Part shown: positions 26,238 through 34,426 of the stretch, in pieces
Position numbering within the stretch: the first letter of the stretch is position 1
Layout of the letters: every line of letters starts with the position of its first letter
Source: Streptomyces sp. S4.7
GTDB taxonomy: Bacteria; Actinomycetota; Actinomycetes; Streptomycetales; Streptomycetaceae
Assembly: GCF_010384365.1 (NCBI RefSeq)
Contig: NZ_CP048397.1
Span: 434,001 to 498,000, forward strand
Direction of reading: 5' to 3'
DNA length: 64,000 bases
Made by a program: the position numbers and the translations under genes
Notes under the pieces: generated by a model
Seen by the model: only the letters and a program-made list of their open reading frames with translations
Database searches by the model: none
What the model was told of the DNA's origin: nothing

Positions 26238-27362
26238 GTGGCCAGTCACGAACGTGACCCGGTGCTGGTGGCGGACGCGGGCTCGTCCAGCCTGCACCTG
26301 ACCGTCTTCGCGAACGACGGCACGGCCCTCGCCTCGTACGACAACGCCTCCGCGCCCGGCGACAACATGTCCGGGCAGCTCCGTGATCTGCTCCGGTACG
26401 CGCCGGCGCCGATGGCGGTGGGACACCGGATCGTGCACGGCGGCCCGGATCTGCGGCAGCACACCCTGGTCGACGACCAGGTCCGGGACACCCTTCAGCT
26501 CACGGCGGACCTGGCTCCCTCCCATGTCCCGCCGGCCCTGCTCGTACTCGACGCGGCCCGTGAGCTGCTGCCCAACGTGCCGCACGTCGCCTGCTTCGAC
26601 ACCGTCTTCCACGCCGGACTGCCCACGGCGGCCCGTGAGTTCGCCGTGCCCGAGACCTGGCGCGGCGAGTACGGCGTACGACGCTACGGCTTCCACGGTC
26701 TGTCCTACGCGTGGGCACTGAGCAGCACCGCCGAACTGCTCCGGCGGCGGCCCGGGAGCCTGCGGATCGTCATCGCCCATCTGGGCGGCGGCAGTTCGGC
26801 GTGCGCCGTGCGTGACGGCACGAGCGTCGACACCACCATGGGTTTCACCCCGCTGGACGGCCTCGTGATGAGCCGTCGCAGCGGCGCCGTCGATCCGGGC
26901 GCCCTGACGTGGCTCCAGACCCGGCACGGCCTGTCCGCGCAGGACATCGAGGAGGCGCTCAACCACCGTTCGGGCCTGCTGGCCCTGTCCGGAACCTCCG
27001 GCGACACCCGTGACCTGGTGCGCGACCGCGCGGCCGGCGACGAGCGGGCCGCTCTGGCGCTGGACGTCTTCACCCACCACTGCCGCCGCGGCATCGCCGC
27101 GATGGCGGCGTCCCTGGACCGTCTCGACGCGCTGGTCCTCACCGGCGAGATCGGCCAGGACCAGCCGGAGGTGCGTGAGGAGATCTGTGCCGGGCTCGGC
27201 GTCCTCGGCGTCACGGGCGGTCTGCTGGTGCCACCGTCCGACGACGACGTGGCCGCCCGACTGGTCAGCCCGCCGGAAGCGACGGTGCCGGTGATCGTCG
27301 TGTCCACGGGGGAAGCACGCCAGATCGACAAAGAGACCCGCGCACTCCTGCGCGAAGCCTGA
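26238..27362 (+). CDS. ackA: Acetate kinase family protein
   Basis: 374 residues from a GTG after AGAGGAAGGG. Family motifs: VADAGSSSLHLTVF (about 9), GHRIVHGG, HVACFDTVFHAGLP (catalytic Asp), GFHGLSY, HLGGGSSACAVRDGTSVDTTMGFTPLDG and RSGAVDPG, with a shortened C-terminal part. It interconverts acetate/ATP and acetyl phosphate/ADP in the cytoplasm. The usual partner phosphotransacetylase is not adjacent. It is slightly shorter than the typical 400 residues because of a reduced ATP-domain edge. Confidence 0.88.
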   Translation: MASHERDPVLVADAGSSSLHLTVFANDGTALASYDNASAPGDNMSGQLRDLLRYAPAPMAVGHRIVHGGPDLRQHTLVDDQVRDTLQLTADLAPSHVPPALLVLDAARELLPNVPHVACFDTVFHAGLPTAAREFAVPETWRGEYGVRRYGFHGLSYAWALSSTAELLRRRPGSLRIVIAHLGGGSSACAVRDGTSVDTTMGFTPLDGLVMSRRSGAVDPGALTWLQTRHGLSAQDIEEALNHRSGLLALSGTSGDTRDLVRDRAAGDERAALALDVFTHHCRRGIAAMAASLDRLDALVLTGEIGQDQPEVREEICAGLGVLGVTGGLLVPPSDDDVAARLVSPPEATVPVIVVSTGEARQIDKETRALLREA

Positions 27363-27472
27363 ACGGACGTCTCGGGCGGACGCCCGCGCTTCGGGCGCGT
27401 CGGCTCGTCAGGCACGCCGGAGCCGCCAGACCTCATCGACGACCCGGTCGGTCAGCGTCCCGGCGGGTACGC

Positions 27473-27496
27473 CCTCCCCTCCCCTCCCCTCCCCTC
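27473..27496. repeat. CCCCT microsatellite
   Basis: About five tandem copies of a 5-base unit (cccct). The interval 27363-27604 around it has no supported gene. A short minus-strand tail ending in VVDEVWRLRRA with a stop at 27408 may be a gene relic. Confidence 0.6.
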
Positions 27497-27604
27497 ACAC
27501 ACAGCACGAGTCCGGCGAGCGGCCGGCCTCGGCGCGGCTTCCGCGGTCCCCCGACGAGGTGAGCGGGGTGAAGGGGCGCTGACCGCCCCGTCGCGGCACG
27601 GGCG

Positions 27605-28102
27605 TCACGGCTGTGGGGGCCCTCCGCTGTCGGGGGCGGCGGGGGGCTCGACGGCGTCCCGGCCGGGATCCTGGCTCGGGCCCTGGCTGGGAGTCGCCAT
27701 CGGCATGCGGCTGGGGACGTCCGAGGGAGCCCGGCCCGTCGGTGTGGGTGTGCCTTCCGGCTCTCTCCGCTCGGACGGGCGGGGGCTGACGGGAACGGAG
27801 GACGGCGGCTCGGTGGGCACGAGCGACGAGTTGCCCGGGGGCGGCGGGGCGAGCGGCGCCGTCGGGGAGGCGGGCGTGCCGGACGTCGTCGCGAGATGGA
27901 GGGGCAGCGCGACGAGCGCGGCGGCGGCGCACGACAGACCGACCCCGGCCGCGGTGCGCAGCAGCCGACGACGGGTGGCGCTCCGGCGGATCGCCTCGTA
28001 CCGGTGCGGGGGTGGGACGAGGCGGTCGGAGGTGGGCCGCAGCAGGACGGCGAGGGGATCGTCGGGCCCGAACTCCGGCCCTTCGTCAGGACGTGTGGTC
28101 AA
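27605..28102 (-). CDS. Membrane protein with Pro-rich extracytoplasmic tail, putative anti-sigma partner
   Basis: 165 residues. The cytoplasmic N-terminus (about 1-45: MTTRPDEGPEFGPDDPLAVLLRP, HRYEAIRRSATRRR) leads to one membrane helix (about 48-70, TAAGVGLSCAAAALVALPLHLA) and a Pro/Ser/Thr-rich outer tail. It overlaps the end of the ECF sigma gene by 17 bases, the usual arrangement for a sigma factor and its membrane regulator. It has no recognisable zinc anti-sigma motif (HxxxCxxC), so its anti-sigma role is inferred from position and topology. Confidence 0.7.
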   Translation of the reverse strand: MTTRPDEGPEFGPDDPLAVLLRPTSDRLVPPPHRYEAIRRSATRRRLLRTAAGVGLSCAAAALVALPLHLATTSGTPASPTAPLAPPPPGNSSLVPTEPPSSVPVSPRPSERREPEGTPTPTGRAPSDVPSRMPMATPSQGPSQDPGRDAVEPPAAPDSGGPPQP

Positions 28103-28577
28103 GGCTTCTCCTCAAGTGGGCGCGGAGCAGTTCGCGGGCCGCGTGGAGGTCGGCCTTGACGGTTCCTTCCTTCCGCCCGGTCAGTTCGGACACCTCCCGG
28201 ATCGGCATGTCAGCGTAGTAGTGCAACAGGATCGGGACGCGCAGTCGTTCGGGCAGCGACTGCACGAGCAGCCGTACCGAGGGGTCGGCCTGCTCGGTGT
28301 ACGGCCTGACCGCGGCTTCGGAGGTGACACGCCGTATCGCCTTGCGTTCGCGCTCCAGTTTGCGCCAGTGGTCCCGGACGAGATTGGCCGCGGTGACGTA
28401 GAGGAAGCCGCGGGGCTCCTGCACGGATGTCCACCGGGCCCAGAGCCGGGTGAACGCCTCCGAGGCGATCTCGTGGGCCGTCTCGTCGTCGTCGACGAGA
28501 CGGCGGCACCAGCCGGCGAGGCGCGGGTAGAGGGCGGCGAACAGGTCGGACGCTGCCTTGTCGCGGGACCGTTTCAA
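28086..28577 (-). CDS. ECF-type RNA polymerase sigma factor
   Basis: 163 residues, with TTG at 28577 the only in-frame start before MKRSRDKAASDL-like sequence. Sigma region 2 reads DLFAALYPRLAGWCRRLVDDDETAHEIASEAFTRLWARW and EPRGFLYVTAANLVRDHWRK. Region 4 reads LVQSLPERLRVPILLHYYADMPIREVSELTGRKEGTVKADLHAARELL, with the HTH in the last part. It should direct RNA polymerase to a small regulon. The downstream membrane protein overlaps it, and a sortase operon ends just upstream. Confidence 0.9.
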   Translation of the reverse strand: MKRSRDKAASDLFAALYPRLAGWCRRLVDDDETAHEIASEAFTRLWARWTSVQEPRGFLYVTAANLVRDHWRKLERERKAIRRVTSEAAVRPYTEQADPSVRLLVQSLPERLRVPILLHYYADMPIREVSELTGRKEGTVKADLHAARELLRAHLRRSLDHTS

Positions 28578-28640
28578 CGCTCTCCATGGTCGTGACCGCG
28601 GGTGTGGGGGTTCTGGGTGGGCTTGGGGGCTCGTGGGGAA

Positions 28641-28682
28641 GGAGCCCGGACCGGGGGCGCGGGTTCCGCCGGTCCGGGCTCC
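28641..28682 (-). terminator. Hairpin terminator of the second sortase operon
   Basis: A perfect 14-bp stem (ggagcccggaccgg) with a 14-base loop just after the sortase stop, between it and the ECF sigma gene. Confidence 0.85.
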
Positions 28683-28694
28683 GGTGTGGTGGGG

Positions 28695-29330
28695 TCAGCG
28701 ACTCGTGGCGGTCAGCGTGGCGAAGACGATCACGTTGCCGAGGTAGCCGTCATCGGTACGGGGGCCGCCGCAGGTGATGAGCCGCAGCTCAGGACGGTCC
28801 ACGTCGCCGTACACGTCGTCCGCCGGGAAGTCCGCCTTTGCCACCTTCCGTACGGCGTCGACGGCGAACACCGCCGCCGTGCCGTTCTCCAGGCGCACCG
28901 TGACGCGGTCGCCCCGGCGCAGCCGCGCCAGGTGCCTGAAGACCCCGTCGCCGTGGGCGCCGACCGTGACATGGCCGGTGATCACCGAGGGGCCGATCCG
29001 ACCCGGCGTGGGCGAGTGCCGGTACCAGCCCGCGCGGTCGTCGGCCGTGACCGGCGGCACCTGCATGCTGCCGTCCGGGGCCAGCCCGAGCCGAATGACG
29101 GGCGTGTCGACCCCGATGGCCGGGATCCGCAGTCCGACCGGGACCGAACGCGCCAGTGGCTTCGCCCCGTTCACCTTCGCCCCGTTCGCCTCCGTGGCGG
29201 GCCGCTCGGACGGTGGTGTACCGCCCGAGCGGTCCGCGGTCGCGGTCCGGCCGGACTCGTTGCCGCCACAGCCGACGAGCAGCGAGGCCAGCGCGGCGGC
29301 GGTGAAGGCGCGCCTGGAGGGCGACCTCAC
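28695..29330 (-). CDS. Class F sortase (second copy)
   Basis: 211 residues. The GTG start overlaps the stop of the upstream gene by GTGA. The N-terminus (RRAFTAAALASLLVGCGGNES) looks like a lipoprotein signal with lipobox LVGC, unlike the transmembrane anchor of the copy at 6642. The sortase domain carries the catalytic His in SVITGHVTVGAHG and Cys in LRLITCGGP. The linker has an ANGAKVNGAKPLA repeat. It probably acts on the TM-tailed protein encoded just upstream. Confidence 0.85.
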   Translation of the reverse strand: MRSPSRRAFTAAALASLLVGCGGNESGRTATADRSGGTPPSERPATEANGAKVNGAKPLARSVPVGLRIPAIGVDTPVIRLGLAPDGSMQVPPVTADDRAGWYRHSPTPGRIGPSVITGHVTVGAHGDGVFRHLARLRRGDRVTVRLENGTAAVFAVDAVRKVAKADFPADDVYGDVDRPELRLITCGGPRTDDGYLGNVIVFATLTATSR

Positions 29331-29692
29331 GCCCCGGTCGCCCGCCGACGGCGTACGACGACGAACGCCGCACCGCCCACGGCGAGAGCGGCGGCCCCCG
29401 TGCCGATCAGCGCGCCGTCGGTCCCGGACCCGGCGGAGAGCGGGGCCACTCCGGTGTCGGGCGCCCCCTTCGGTACGACGTCGACCTGGCCCGGGGCCGC
29501 CGGCGCCCGGGTCGGTTCGGCGCTCTCGGCCGGGGCGGGGGCCGCGGAGGGCGCCTCCGAGGGGGCGGCGTCGGCGGGCGGGCGGGTGCTGGGGACGGCG
29601 CTGGGGGTCGCGTCGTCGGCGAACGCGGGCACCGCGCCCGCCAGCACGGCGGTGCTCGCGAGTGCCATGGCACTGAGGACGGTTCGGCGCAT
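29327..29692 (-). CDS. Secreted Pro/Ala-rich membrane-anchored protein, probable sortase substrate
   Basis: 121 residues from MRRTVLSAMALAS with a signal peptide ending AFADD. A low-complexity Ala/Pro/Ser stalk follows (about 28-68), then VVPKGAPDTGVAPL, a membrane helix (about 93-113, GALIGTGAAALAVGGAAFVVV) and RRRRATGA. APDTG just before a helix and basic tail is a relaxed version of the LPXTG sorting signal. Stop and sortase start overlap, so the two proteins are made together. I infer that it is the dedicated sortase substrate. Confidence 0.7.
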   Translation of the reverse strand: MRRTVLSAMALASTAVLAGAVPAFADDATPSAVPSTRPPADAAPSEAPSAAPAPAESAEPTRAPAAPGQVDVVPKGAPDTGVAPLSAGSGTDGALIGTGAAALAVGGAAFVVVRRRRATGA

Positions 29693-29855
29693 GAGTCGCT
29701 CTCTTTCGTCGTCCGCCTGCCCGGGGACTCGGCGGGCGGGGCCAGTGATCGGGAGGAGAGACGAGCCACCGACGGACCGGGTTGCAAAGGAATGGCAAAG
29801 TCCGGCCCGGTGGCCAGCCCCTGCGGGTGTCCGTTTGTCGTGCTGTACTGACGAG

Positions 29856-30764
29856 ATGAAGCGCAAGCACACGCCGGCGTTCGTCAAGACACTCGCCGAG
29901 CGGCCGGGCAAGGCTTCCGACACCGGCCGCGCCGAGCGGGTACGCACCAGGGTGCGGCTCATGATCGAGATCACCGCGCGGGCCGGATCGTACCGAAAGG
30001 GACTGGTCCAGGCCGCCGAGAGGCTCAGCCCCGAGGAAGCGGTGATCCTCGCCGATCTCGAAGCGCACGGGCTGCAGGTACCGCAGTTGCGGGACGTACT
30101 GCGCGGCGGCCATGTGCTGGTGGACGATCCGCAGCTGTACGAGAGCTGGCGGTTCGCCAAGGGCAGCCATCCGAGGCTGTCCAGCCACCACCGCGACATC
30201 GACAAGGCGGTCTACCCCGACATCGGGATGCGTGGACACGTCGTACGGGAGAAGCTGCACGGCCGCACCGCACAGGGCACCTGGGTGCAGTTGGAGAAGA
30301 CCCCGGCCGCGTTCGGCGGGCCCAAGCTGCCCCGTCCCAGCGATCTGCGGCATCTCATGGACTACGTGGTGTACAAGTTCACCGACAGCAATGTCGGGCC
30401 CTGGGGGCTGTCGCGGATGACCGAGCGGCGCCCGCTGTATCTCTCGCCGGTTCTGGCTGTTCCCACATCCCTGTCGCCGCCGATCTCGCGGTCACTGACG
30501 CAGGCGCTGCGCCGGATCGAGGCGAACGACGACGTCACCGCCGTGTCCCAGCAGCTCGCGGACCGGTTCCCGCCGCCGGACCGGCCCGATCTGGCCGGTG
30601 AGCTGGGCCAGGCGCTGTCCGGGAGGGGCGGCCGGGGCCTGTTCGGCAACTCCGACGTCTGGGTGACGCAGACCCCGTCCAGTACCGCCGCCGCGGTTCT
30701 GCGTGAGAGTCGCGCGGCGCCTTCCGCGGACGGATGGACGGCACCGGCAGGAGGTACGGCATGA
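29856..30764 (+). CDS. Unrecognised protein, first of a coupled pair (302 aa)
   Basis: Starts at MKRKHTPAFVKTLAERPGK. A helical basic N-terminus is followed by RLSPEEAVILADLEAHGLQVP and a compact region with many His, Arg and aromatic residues: SHPRLSSHHRDIDKAVYPDIGMRGHVVREKLHGRTAQGTWVQLEKT and RHLMDYVVYKFTDSNVGPWGLS. This is followed by a Leu/Arg-rich helical end. No signal peptide or membrane helix. The dense HHRD/HVVREK/QLEKT area could be a catalytic centre, but I do not recognise it. The last codon overlaps the start of the next gene (ATGA). Confidence 0.6.
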   Translation: MKRKHTPAFVKTLAERPGKASDTGRAERVRTRVRLMIEITARAGSYRKGLVQAAERLSPEEAVILADLEAHGLQVPQLRDVLRGGHVLVDDPQLYESWRFAKGSHPRLSSHHRDIDKAVYPDIGMRGHVVREKLHGRTAQGTWVQLEKTPAAFGGPKLPRPSDLRHLMDYVVYKFTDSNVGPWGLSRMTERRPLYLSPVLAVPTSLSPPISRSLTQALRRIEANDDVTAVSQQLADRFPPPDRPDLAGELGQALSGRGGRGLFGNSDVWVTQTPSSTAAAVLRESRAAPSADGWTAPAGGTA

Positions 30765-31522
30765 ACGACGAGCAGCGCGGTACTCCTACGGCGGCGCAGC
30801 CGGGGCCGGGCGAGGCATCCGTCCCCCAGGGGCTGGTCACGGCCGTGGTGGACCTGGTGAACACCGGGCCGGTACTGCTCGGCGCGTACACCATCGCCGA
30901 ACTCACCGCCGTGGACGCGATCGTGGACTTCCTGGAGGCCCGGCCGTCGGACGACGAACTCGCCGAGGCCGTCCGCTCGCTGGCCGCACGCGAACTCCTC
31001 CTCGCGGGCTCCTCGGGCGAGGAGGTCCAGGTGCGGGGAGACCTGGGCATCGCCGTCGCGTTCCAGCAGCGGGCCAGGAAGGTGCTCGACGCCCGAACGA
31101 CCGGGACTGCCCCGGGCGAGCCGTGGCGGATCCTGCTGCTCCCCCAACCGGAGAAGATCTGTCTGATGGTCCGCATCGACGCGCTCGGCGTGCACCAGAT
31201 CGGTCTGTACAAGCTCGACGAGGCACTCCGTACGCTGACCGAGTGGCTGCCCCGCGGCCCGTCGGCGGACACCGACCCGTCGATCGACGCCGATGCCTTG
31301 CTCACCGGGTCGGAGCGTTCCGCGCTGGTCACCGTCACCGAGTACACCGCGGTCGGATCGGCCGAGACGGCGGGCGCCAGCACCGATCTGGTCCTGGCCC
31401 GTAACGAGGGGCGGCTGCACGTGCTGTCCCGGGACCCGAGCCGGCGGGAGAGGCTGGTGGCGGCCCCGTTGGGTGACAGGGACGGTGTGCGCGACAGGCT
31501 GGCGGATCTCCTGGCCGCGTGA
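30761..31522 (+). CDS. Unrecognised protein, second of a coupled pair (253 aa)
   Basis: Begins MNDEQRGTPTAAQPG at an ATGA overlap with the preceding gene. After a disordered 25-residue start, it is an alpha/beta protein with LTAVDAIVDFLEARPSDDELAEAVRSLAARELLLAG, QVRGDLGIAVAFQQRARKVL, WRILLLPQPEKICLMVRIDALGVHQIGLYKLDEALRTLTEWLP and a C-terminal beta region. It is acidic, while its partner is basic, which suggests a complex (for example effector and chaperone or immunity protein), but this is only inference. The general look recalls EspG/ESX-type chaperones without a clear match. Confidence 0.6.
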   Translation: MNDEQRGTPTAAQPGPGEASVPQGLVTAVVDLVNTGPVLLGAYTIAELTAVDAIVDFLEARPSDDELAEAVRSLAARELLLAGSSGEEVQVRGDLGIAVAFQQRARKVLDARTTGTAPGEPWRILLLPQPEKICLMVRIDALGVHQIGLYKLDEALRTLTEWLPRGPSADTDPSIDADALLTGSERSALVTVTEYTAVGSAETAGASTDLVLARNEGRLHVLSRDPSRRERLVAAPLGDRDGVRDRLADLLAA

Positions 31523-31629
31523 GGGCCGACGGGCGCTGCTTCTCCGGGCGCGGTTCTTCGGGATGTGGCTCTCAGGACGTGGGTCTTTCAGAACGTGGAA
31601 AAAAGCTCGGTCACGAGCGATGATTCCGC

Positions 31630-31668
31630 TTCAGGTCGGGAGTCTTCTTCCTGCACGCCCGACCTGAA
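31630..31668. repeat. 11-bp inverted repeat in the leader of the MDMPI gene
   Basis: Arms ttcaggtcggg and cccgacctgaa around a 17-base loop, about 55 bases before the next start codon. It may terminate the upstream pair or regulate the downstream gene; there is no T run. Confidence 0.5.
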
Positions 31669-31723
31669 CTCCGTTCTGGCTCCGGTGCGGCACAGGACGC
31701 GACCCGTGACAGGAGCCTCTCCC

Positions 31724-32380
31724 ATGATCGACCCGGAACCGACAGCGGAATCCGGCCGGAAGACCGATGTCTGGCCCTTGATACACACCGAGCGGGAGGC
31801 GCTGGCGGCCGATCTCGCCGGGTTGACCGACGCACGGTGGGCGACGACGTCCCTCTGTACCGAGTTGACGGTGCGCGAGGTACTGGCGCACCTCACCGCG
31901 TCGGCGAACCTCAACGCCGTGCGCTGGCTGGCTGGTGTGATCCGCTGCCGGTTCGACTTCGACAAGATGGTGGCCATGCGGCTGGCCGAGCACCTGGGTT
32001 CGGGTCCCGCCGAGACGCTGGACAGGTTCCGGCACTCGGTCCCGAGCACGACCAAGCCCCCCGTCCCCGCCATCGCCCTGCTCGGCGAGACGATCGTGCA
32101 CGGGGAGGACATCCGGCGCCCGCTCGGTATCCGCCGCCCCTATCCGATCAGTACGCTCACGCCGGTGGCCGAGTACTACCGGGGTACGGATCAGGTGGTC
32201 CTGGCCAAGGGCCGTATCGGCGGGCTTCGACTCGTCGCGGACGACGGGCCGTTCACGGCCGGTTCCGGGCGACTCGTGTCCGGCAGCACCGTCGCCCTGA
32301 TCATGGCCATGACCGGGCGCGCGCCGTACTGCGACGATCTCGAAGGCGACGGTGTGGAGACTCTCCGCGCCCGCTGCTGA
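31724..32380 (+). CDS. Maleylpyruvate isomerase family (mycothiol-dependent, DinB fold) protein
   Basis: 218 residues from MIDPEPTAESG with an AGGAG ribosome site. The N-terminal helices have the MDMPI signature: WPLIHTEREALAADLAGLTDARWATTSLCTELTVREVLAHLTASAN, where TVREVLAHL gives the metal His. GETIVHGEDIRRPLG supplies the second His. Such proteins are mycothiol-using transferases or isomerases with a DinB-like four-helix bundle. Its substrate is unknown. Confidence 0.8.
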   Translation: MIDPEPTAESGRKTDVWPLIHTEREALAADLAGLTDARWATTSLCTELTVREVLAHLTASANLNAVRWLAGVIRCRFDFDKMVAMRLAEHLGSGPAETLDRFRHSVPSTTKPPVPAIALLGETIVHGEDIRRPLGIRRPYPISTLTPVAEYYRGTDQVVLAKGRIGGLRLVADDGPFTAGSGRLVSGSTVALIMAMTGRAPYCDDLEGDGVETLRARC

Positions 32381-32402
32381 CACCCACCGCTCCCAGGGCT
32401 TG

Positions 32403-33398
32403 TCAGAACACCCGGATCGGGGTCTCGGCGAAGTCGGTGAGCAGGTCGAAGATCTCGTCGTCCAGCCGCACCAGGGTCACCGACGCGCCGGCCATGTCGA
32501 GCGAGGTGCAGTACTCGCCCACGTAACTGCGTCCGACCGTGATGCCGCGCTCGGGCAGCTGCTTGTGGGCCAGGCCGTACACCAGGTACAGCTCACCGAT
32601 CGGTGTGCCGCCGAGGCCGTTCGCCATCAGTGCGACGCGGTCACCGGAGGAGAAGGGCAGGTCGTCCACGACCGCGCTGACGAGTTCGCCCACCATGGCG
32701 TCCGCCGACTGGAGCTTCTCGCGCTTGCGGCCCGGTTCGCCGTGGATGCCCACGCCCATCTCGACGGCGTCGTCGGGCAGGTCGAACAGCGGCGAGCCCT
32801 TGGCCGGCGGTGTGCAGGCCGTGAGCGCCATACCCATGGTGCGGGTGACGGAGTTGACCTTCTCGCCGATCCGGTACAGCTCGTCGAGGTCCGCGCCCCG
32901 CTCGGCCGCCGCGCCGACGGCCTTCATCACGAAGAAGTTGCCGGCGACCCCGCGCCGGCCGACGGTGTACGTCGAGTCCTGTACGGCCACGTCGTCGTCG
33001 ATGAAGAGGGTACGGACGGTGACCCCGTCGGCCTGCGACAACTCCTCGGCCATCTCGAACGCCATCCGGTCCCCGGTGTAGTTGTTGACCAGCAGCAGCA
33101 CGCCCTTCGGGGAGGCGACCAGCTTGACCGTCTCGTAGACGAAGTCGGCGGGTGGTGCGGCGAAGACGTCGCCGGGGCAGGCGGCGTCGAGCATCCCCTT
33201 GCCGACGCTCATCACGTGCGCCGGCTCATGACCGGATCCGGATCCCTGCACGATGGCGACCTTGTTCTCGCGCGGGGCGTCGGCACGCATGATCAGGTTG
33301 TACTCGGGCACGTACCGCAGCGTGTCGGGGTTGGCCAGGGCCAGGCCCTCCAGCATCTGCGCGACGTAGTCCTTCGGGTCGTTGACGAACTTCTTCAT
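32403..33398 (-). CDS. dhaK: Dihydroxyacetone kinase subunit DhaK
   Basis: 331 residues. It begins MKKFVNDPKDYVAQMLEGLALANPDTLRYVPEYN, has the substrate loop VQGSGSGHEPAH and the covalent-binding His region EMGVGIHGEPG (about 217). It binds dihydroxyacetone as a hemiaminal for phosphorylation. It follows dhaL on the same strand with about 80 bases between, the reverse of the usual K-L order. No DhaM phosphocarrier was identified, so the source of phosphate is unclear. Confidence 0.92.
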   Translation of the reverse strand: MKKFVNDPKDYVAQMLEGLALANPDTLRYVPEYNLIMRADAPRENKVAIVQGSGSGHEPAHVMSVGKGMLDAACPGDVFAAPPADFVYETVKLVASPKGVLLLVNNYTGDRMAFEMAEELSQADGVTVRTLFIDDDVAVQDSTYTVGRRGVAGNFFVMKAVGAAAERGADLDELYRIGEKVNSVTRTMGMALTACTPPAKGSPLFDLPDDAVEMGVGIHGEPGRKREKLQSADAMVGELVSAVVDDLPFSSGDRVALMANGLGGTPIGELYLVYGLAHKQLPERGITVGRSYVGEYCTSLDMAGASVTLVRLDDEIFDLLTDFAETPIRVF

Positions 33399-33476
33399 GC
33401 CGCACTCCTCCTGATCTGCCGATCCCGGGTCCGGGAGTCGGGAGTGGGTCCGGGCGCCCGGACCCGGTGTCCGCCG

Positions 33477-34133
33477 TCAGTCGCGCGCCTCCCACTCGGC
33501 CGCGACGCGCTCCGCCATGACCGCGACGGCCACCGCGCCCGGGTCGGGCGAGCCGATGCTGCGCTCGCCGGCGTAGCTCTGGCGGCCGCGTCTGGCCCGC
33601 ATGGGTGTCGTCGCGTCGGCCGCTGCGCGCGCGGTCGTGGCCGCCAGGGCGGCGAGTTCCGCACCATCGGCCGCCGGTCCACCGTCGGCCAGCCGCCGCT
33701 CCAGGGCGTCGGTCATCGGAATCAGCGCGTCCAGCAGCGTCTTGTCCCCGAGGTCGGACCTGCCCCGTGCCTTGATCCCCTCGGCGGCGGCCCGCAGCAT
33801 GGCCACCGCATCCGCGGCGTTCAGCTCCGGCCGGTCCTTCACGGCCCCGGCGGCCCGCAGGAAGGTGGTGCCCCAGAGCGGCCCCGACGTACCGCCCACC
33901 CGCTTGGAGATCACCAGGGCGACCTTCTTCAGGGTCTCGGCCGGCGCGTCCGAGACGAGGGTGTCCCAGTCGCCGAGCACGATCTCGAAACCGCGGGCGA
34001 GCGAGTACCCGAAATCCCCGTCACCCGAGACGGCGTCGAGGTCGCCGAAGGCCTTCTCGTTGTCCACCGCGGTCCGGGCGACGGACCGGACGACGAAGGC
34101 GAGGTCGTCGGCGTGGTTCGATGACGATGACAT
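33477..34133 (-). CDS. dhaL: Dihydroxyacetone kinase subunit DhaL
   Basis: 218 residues from MSSSSNHADDLAFVVRSV. The magnesium-nucleotide site is DLDAVSGDGDFGYSLARGF. Family features GGTSGPLWGTTFLRAAG, SDLGDKTLLDALIPM, RRGRQSYAGERSIGSPDPGAVAVAVM are all present. DhaL carries ADP in PTS-linked dihydroxyacetone phosphorylation to dihydroxyacetone phosphate. A 73-codon GTG ORF upstream (34156-34377, minus) lies where DhaM might be expected but does not resemble it convincingly. Confidence 0.92.
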   Translation of the reverse strand: MSSSSNHADDLAFVVRSVARTAVDNEKAFGDLDAVSGDGDFGYSLARGFEIVLGDWDTLVSDAPAETLKKVALVISKRVGGTSGPLWGTTFLRAAGAVKDRPELNAADAVAMLRAAAEGIKARGRSDLGDKTLLDALIPMTDALERRLADGGPAADGAELAALAATTARAAADATTPMRARRGRQSYAGERSIGSPDPGAVAVAVMAERVAAEWEARD

Positions 34134-34426
34134 GACTCTCCTGACTGCTGCGGCGTCAGCGCGGCCGGGGATCGGGACCGTCCACGGGTGGACGGGATGC
34201 CGTGGAGTCCGGGGAGTCGCCGGCGGAGGGCAGGACGGCCAGGTCGGCGAGCACCACACAGGGCCCCGGCCGGACGCCGAGCGGATCGCTCAGCACCTGG
34301 GTGACGGTCTCCTCCGGCGGCGGATCGCCGAGCGAGTCGACCACCCGCCGCGGTGCAATGGCCCTCGAACGGGCCACGGCGAGGGCGACGACCGGGCGCC
34401 GTGCGACCGGGTCCTAACATTGGCCC

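Noticed and set aside
27408..27480. Minus-strand gene tail ending VVDEVWRLRRA
   Set aside because: Too short and its upstream frame dissolves into the CCCCT repeat; not listed as a gene.
34156..34377. DhaM or other real gene upstream of dhaL
   Set aside because: 73 codons with GTG start, no recognisable PTS active-site His or domain; kept only as a note.
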